This document shows, piece by piece, positions 61,850-64,000 of a stretch of 64,000 nucleotides of DNA. Made by a program: the position numbers and the translations under genes. The notes under the pieces are model-generated. The model was given only the letters and a program-made list of their open reading frames with translations, did not search any database and was not told the origin of the DNA. Source of the DNA: Liopterus haemorrhoidalis (Eukaryota; Arthropoda; Insecta; Coleoptera; Dytiscidae); contig OZ020618.1 in NCBI GenBank assembly GCA_963971575.1, positions 48,374,509-48,438,508 of the forward strand. Reading direction: 5' to 3'. Position 1 is the stretch's first letter; each line of letters opens with the position of its first letter.

Positions 61850-63000
61850 GTTAGATGTGAAGAGGTGTCGGAAGAATGTATGGTGATAGTGATGCGAGGA
61901 AACACGGCATGCATTGTCTATCGATTCCCCGCGGAGGCCGAGAGTATTTGTTGGTATTGGTGTTCGGAATAGAGAAGTGCATCGGGGTGGAAAGTGACAA
62001 CGCCGACAGAAACATCACAGAGGCGGCTGGTGTCTGTTGCCTCTTTCACTCTGAACGCCGAGATGTCACCGACGTTCTCGCAAGTTATGACAGCGAATCA
62101 GAAAGCTTGCTGTCAAGGAACTCCGAACGGAAATTACTGCGCGGAAGGTGGCAGCACTGCCGTTGGCGGGCTGTATATGTTCTGATATAAACGGGTGGTG
62201 GGAGGGTGTATATATGGTAGTTTGAGGTTGACATGTCTAGGGAGATAGGCGCGAAGATTGCGAGCGACACGGGACAAGGGTACTGGAGTTATACGGAGGA
62301 CTGATTGCGCCTTTGTGTGATCGCACGACGGATTCTGCATCTAGATTAAACGTACACTCGTCCGTTCCGTCACTACCACCACCTTACTATTGATGAACAA
62401 CATCACCGTCGTGCATTTTCATTTCAAACTAAATTTACGTTGACACATACCATACAAGAGAAACATTTCCCTCTGGAGAATCACAAAAAAGATGACCAGA
62501 CAGCTGGTTCCCGCTACCGGGACATTTGTATAAATATAACATACCTCATATCGTAGTTGCGTGCATCAGGGGTGAGAGAGTGCGGCCGGCTTACGTGTAA
62601 ATCGCACGTTAAGTGTCGAGAAGGGATTCGTTTCCGAATCACCATATAAACCAGAAGGCAAAGAGTAGGCGTGTGGCGCGAGATGTGTGAAGGCAGGCTA
62701 GCGGCGAGAGAGGAGAGGAGTAATTTAGCGAGTGGAGCACCAGTGGTTGTAACGCCATCAGCTGGTGAACGGCGGCGGAGCACCAAGCAGAGGCAAGATC
62801 ACGCCGGGGTTGTGACGGGAAAAGAGGGGTGTTCGATAAAGCGATGCAAATGGACTCTCCAGAGCTACTCTGACAGCACAATAGCACAATCCGCAGCGAG
62901 GCTGTGTTGAGTAGTTTGGCCGGAATACAACCCTACTTGCATATCAGCGTACGCCACCACAACTTGCGAACGGCACAAAGGAAACTTCCCAATGTCGCCT
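61850..63000. other. Less AT-rich block, possible 5' region of a host gene
   Basis: Base composition and CpG frequency rise visibly compared with the preceding 60 kb (for example GATTCCCCGCGGAGGCCGAG, GAACGGCGGCGGAGCACC). Frames on both strands overlap (plus 61876-62190, plus 62671-62910, minus 62514-62887), and none has a motif I recognise, so no CDS is called. No transposon signature was found. It could be an untranslated first exon and promoter region. Confidence 0.3.
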
Positions 63001-64000
63001 CAAAGTGAAAACTCTTGTAGCTGTAATTTCTCAGGAAAACTGATATAAACGTTCTTCAGTGGTATTAATATAGTAGTAAGAGGCAGAGATTCTAATACCA
63101 GCAGATGTAACATTTTCCATTTGACAACGTTGCAGTTTCCTTTTGAATTTTTAAACAGACTGAGAATTATTCCTTTCTGAAGGGCCATATCACTTTGGAG
63201 ATAAATCACAGCAGAGAAATCCTTTGTATTTCTGGTGGATTGTCTTCGGTCATGTCCTGCGAGTGATACAGACACAGTCATTGCCGTGAGATCCTCCGCT
63301 ATTACACTGGATCAATAATGTTCATGCAAAATGACAGTGTGAGGACCACAGCGTCCTCTCGCACCCGCTTCCCTTTGACCGTGCCCTAACTCGAACCCTC
63401 TGTCTTAACCAAGTAACAAGGAGCAGCCTGGCTTACGGTACTAGTCAGCTGTTAGTCATGTTACGTCCTCGCGGGGCTTCATCAAATTACCTAATATCTG
63501 CCACGCTTGCTCACCTAGTTCTTCACAAGTTCAATACTCTACTAGAGCGTTGAATTACATGAATTAGTTCTCGTCTCACCTGTTCTCGAACGCATCACGG
63601 ATATTACATATTTAATCTTCATTTGTAAGATATTTTTATATGCCTGATAATCTAATACAGCACAGCGTAGAGACGTATATTACTAGTCATGTGAAAAGTG
63701 TGCGACCTTATAATGAAAGTTTGAGTTTTTCTTTTTGAAATTACTTTTATTTTTCGATATATTTTCCCTAGACTTTACGAACCTTGTCCAGTGATGGCCC
63801 AGTGCAATTAACATATCTCGGATGTGCGATTACTAAAACCCTCAAATTAGCTGTTTATTGTTGCTTTTAACGGACAATACCAGCAGCCATTTTGACTAAC
63901 AGAGTTTCTCCACGTGTTCGCCTCGTGCGGATACCTGGAGTGGTTCGACCGATCCTGGAAAAGCCGGGGCAAGAACGAGACTTACATCAGCTTTTAACGG
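63001..64000. other. Unassigned right edge
   Basis: Mixed composition, with GC-richer patches at 63330-63480 and 63900-63990. The minus frame 63000-63281 (93 codons) has no recognised domain. No repeat, TIR or RNA gene was seen. Confidence 0.4.

Noticed and set aside
61876..62910. Protein-coding exons in the GC-richer block
   Set aside because: Frames overlap on both strands, none shows a recognisable domain or a consistent codon pattern; kept only as a possible 5' region.

Overview
The window is a repeat-dominated, AT-rich stretch of animal nuclear DNA. Several mariner lineages, hAT, PIF/Harbinger and Mutator-like elements, non-LTR retrotransposons, an R2-type LINE and tRNA-derived SINEs occur together. 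That mix points to an insect or other arthropod with a large genome; I cannot name the species. I found no intact host gene, rRNA or CRISPR array. Almost every recognisable protein is a broken transposon protein. One 200-base run of N lies at 47532-47731.

Layout. 1-6.3 kb: the tail of an unidentified ORF, a LINE RT fragment, a (GA)n tract, a hAT MITE with a perfect 8-bp target-site duplication (TSD), diverged interspersed repeats, a second hAT MITE and a TA-flanked MITE. 6.2-10.9 kb: LINE and mariner pieces, a 121-bp tandem satellite and a 5'-truncated LINE. 11.4-20.7 kb: two copies of a ~1.1-kb repeat ('family A') with a tRNA-like centre, a SINE with a 14-bp TSD, mariner and LINE remnants, and a SWIM-type ORF remnant. 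21.7-28.1 kb: a second SINE, a near full-length mariner, an R2-like LINE end and more LINE/mariner pieces. 29-33.3 kb: a large inverted repeat holding a SWIM-domain tail, a long fold-back element and another family A copy. 33.9-41.1 kb: a mariner, RT scraps, and a PIF/Harbinger element with a TTA TSD that sits in a degenerate tandem array and itself hosts a family A copy; then a mariner whose catalytic Asp is mutated. 41.3-46.9 kb: a hAT element with two nested MITEs, a Mutator-like element with a 9-bp TSD, and a transposase with an internal deletion. 47-53.5 kb: R2-like LINE copies around the gap, a mariner deletion copy, a LINE and a truncated fold-back element. 54.6-61.4 kb: an unclassified TIR transposon, an element with an internal tandem array, a LINE with RNase H-type 3' region and a hAT with a fold-back scar. 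61.85-64 kb is less AT-rich and could hold a host-gene 5' end; that is inference.

The elements form a layered record of insertions, several of them datable by nesting. The most unusual signal is family A. It keeps one architecture in four long copies, but the tRNA-like module in its centre appears to be of at least two different tRNA types.
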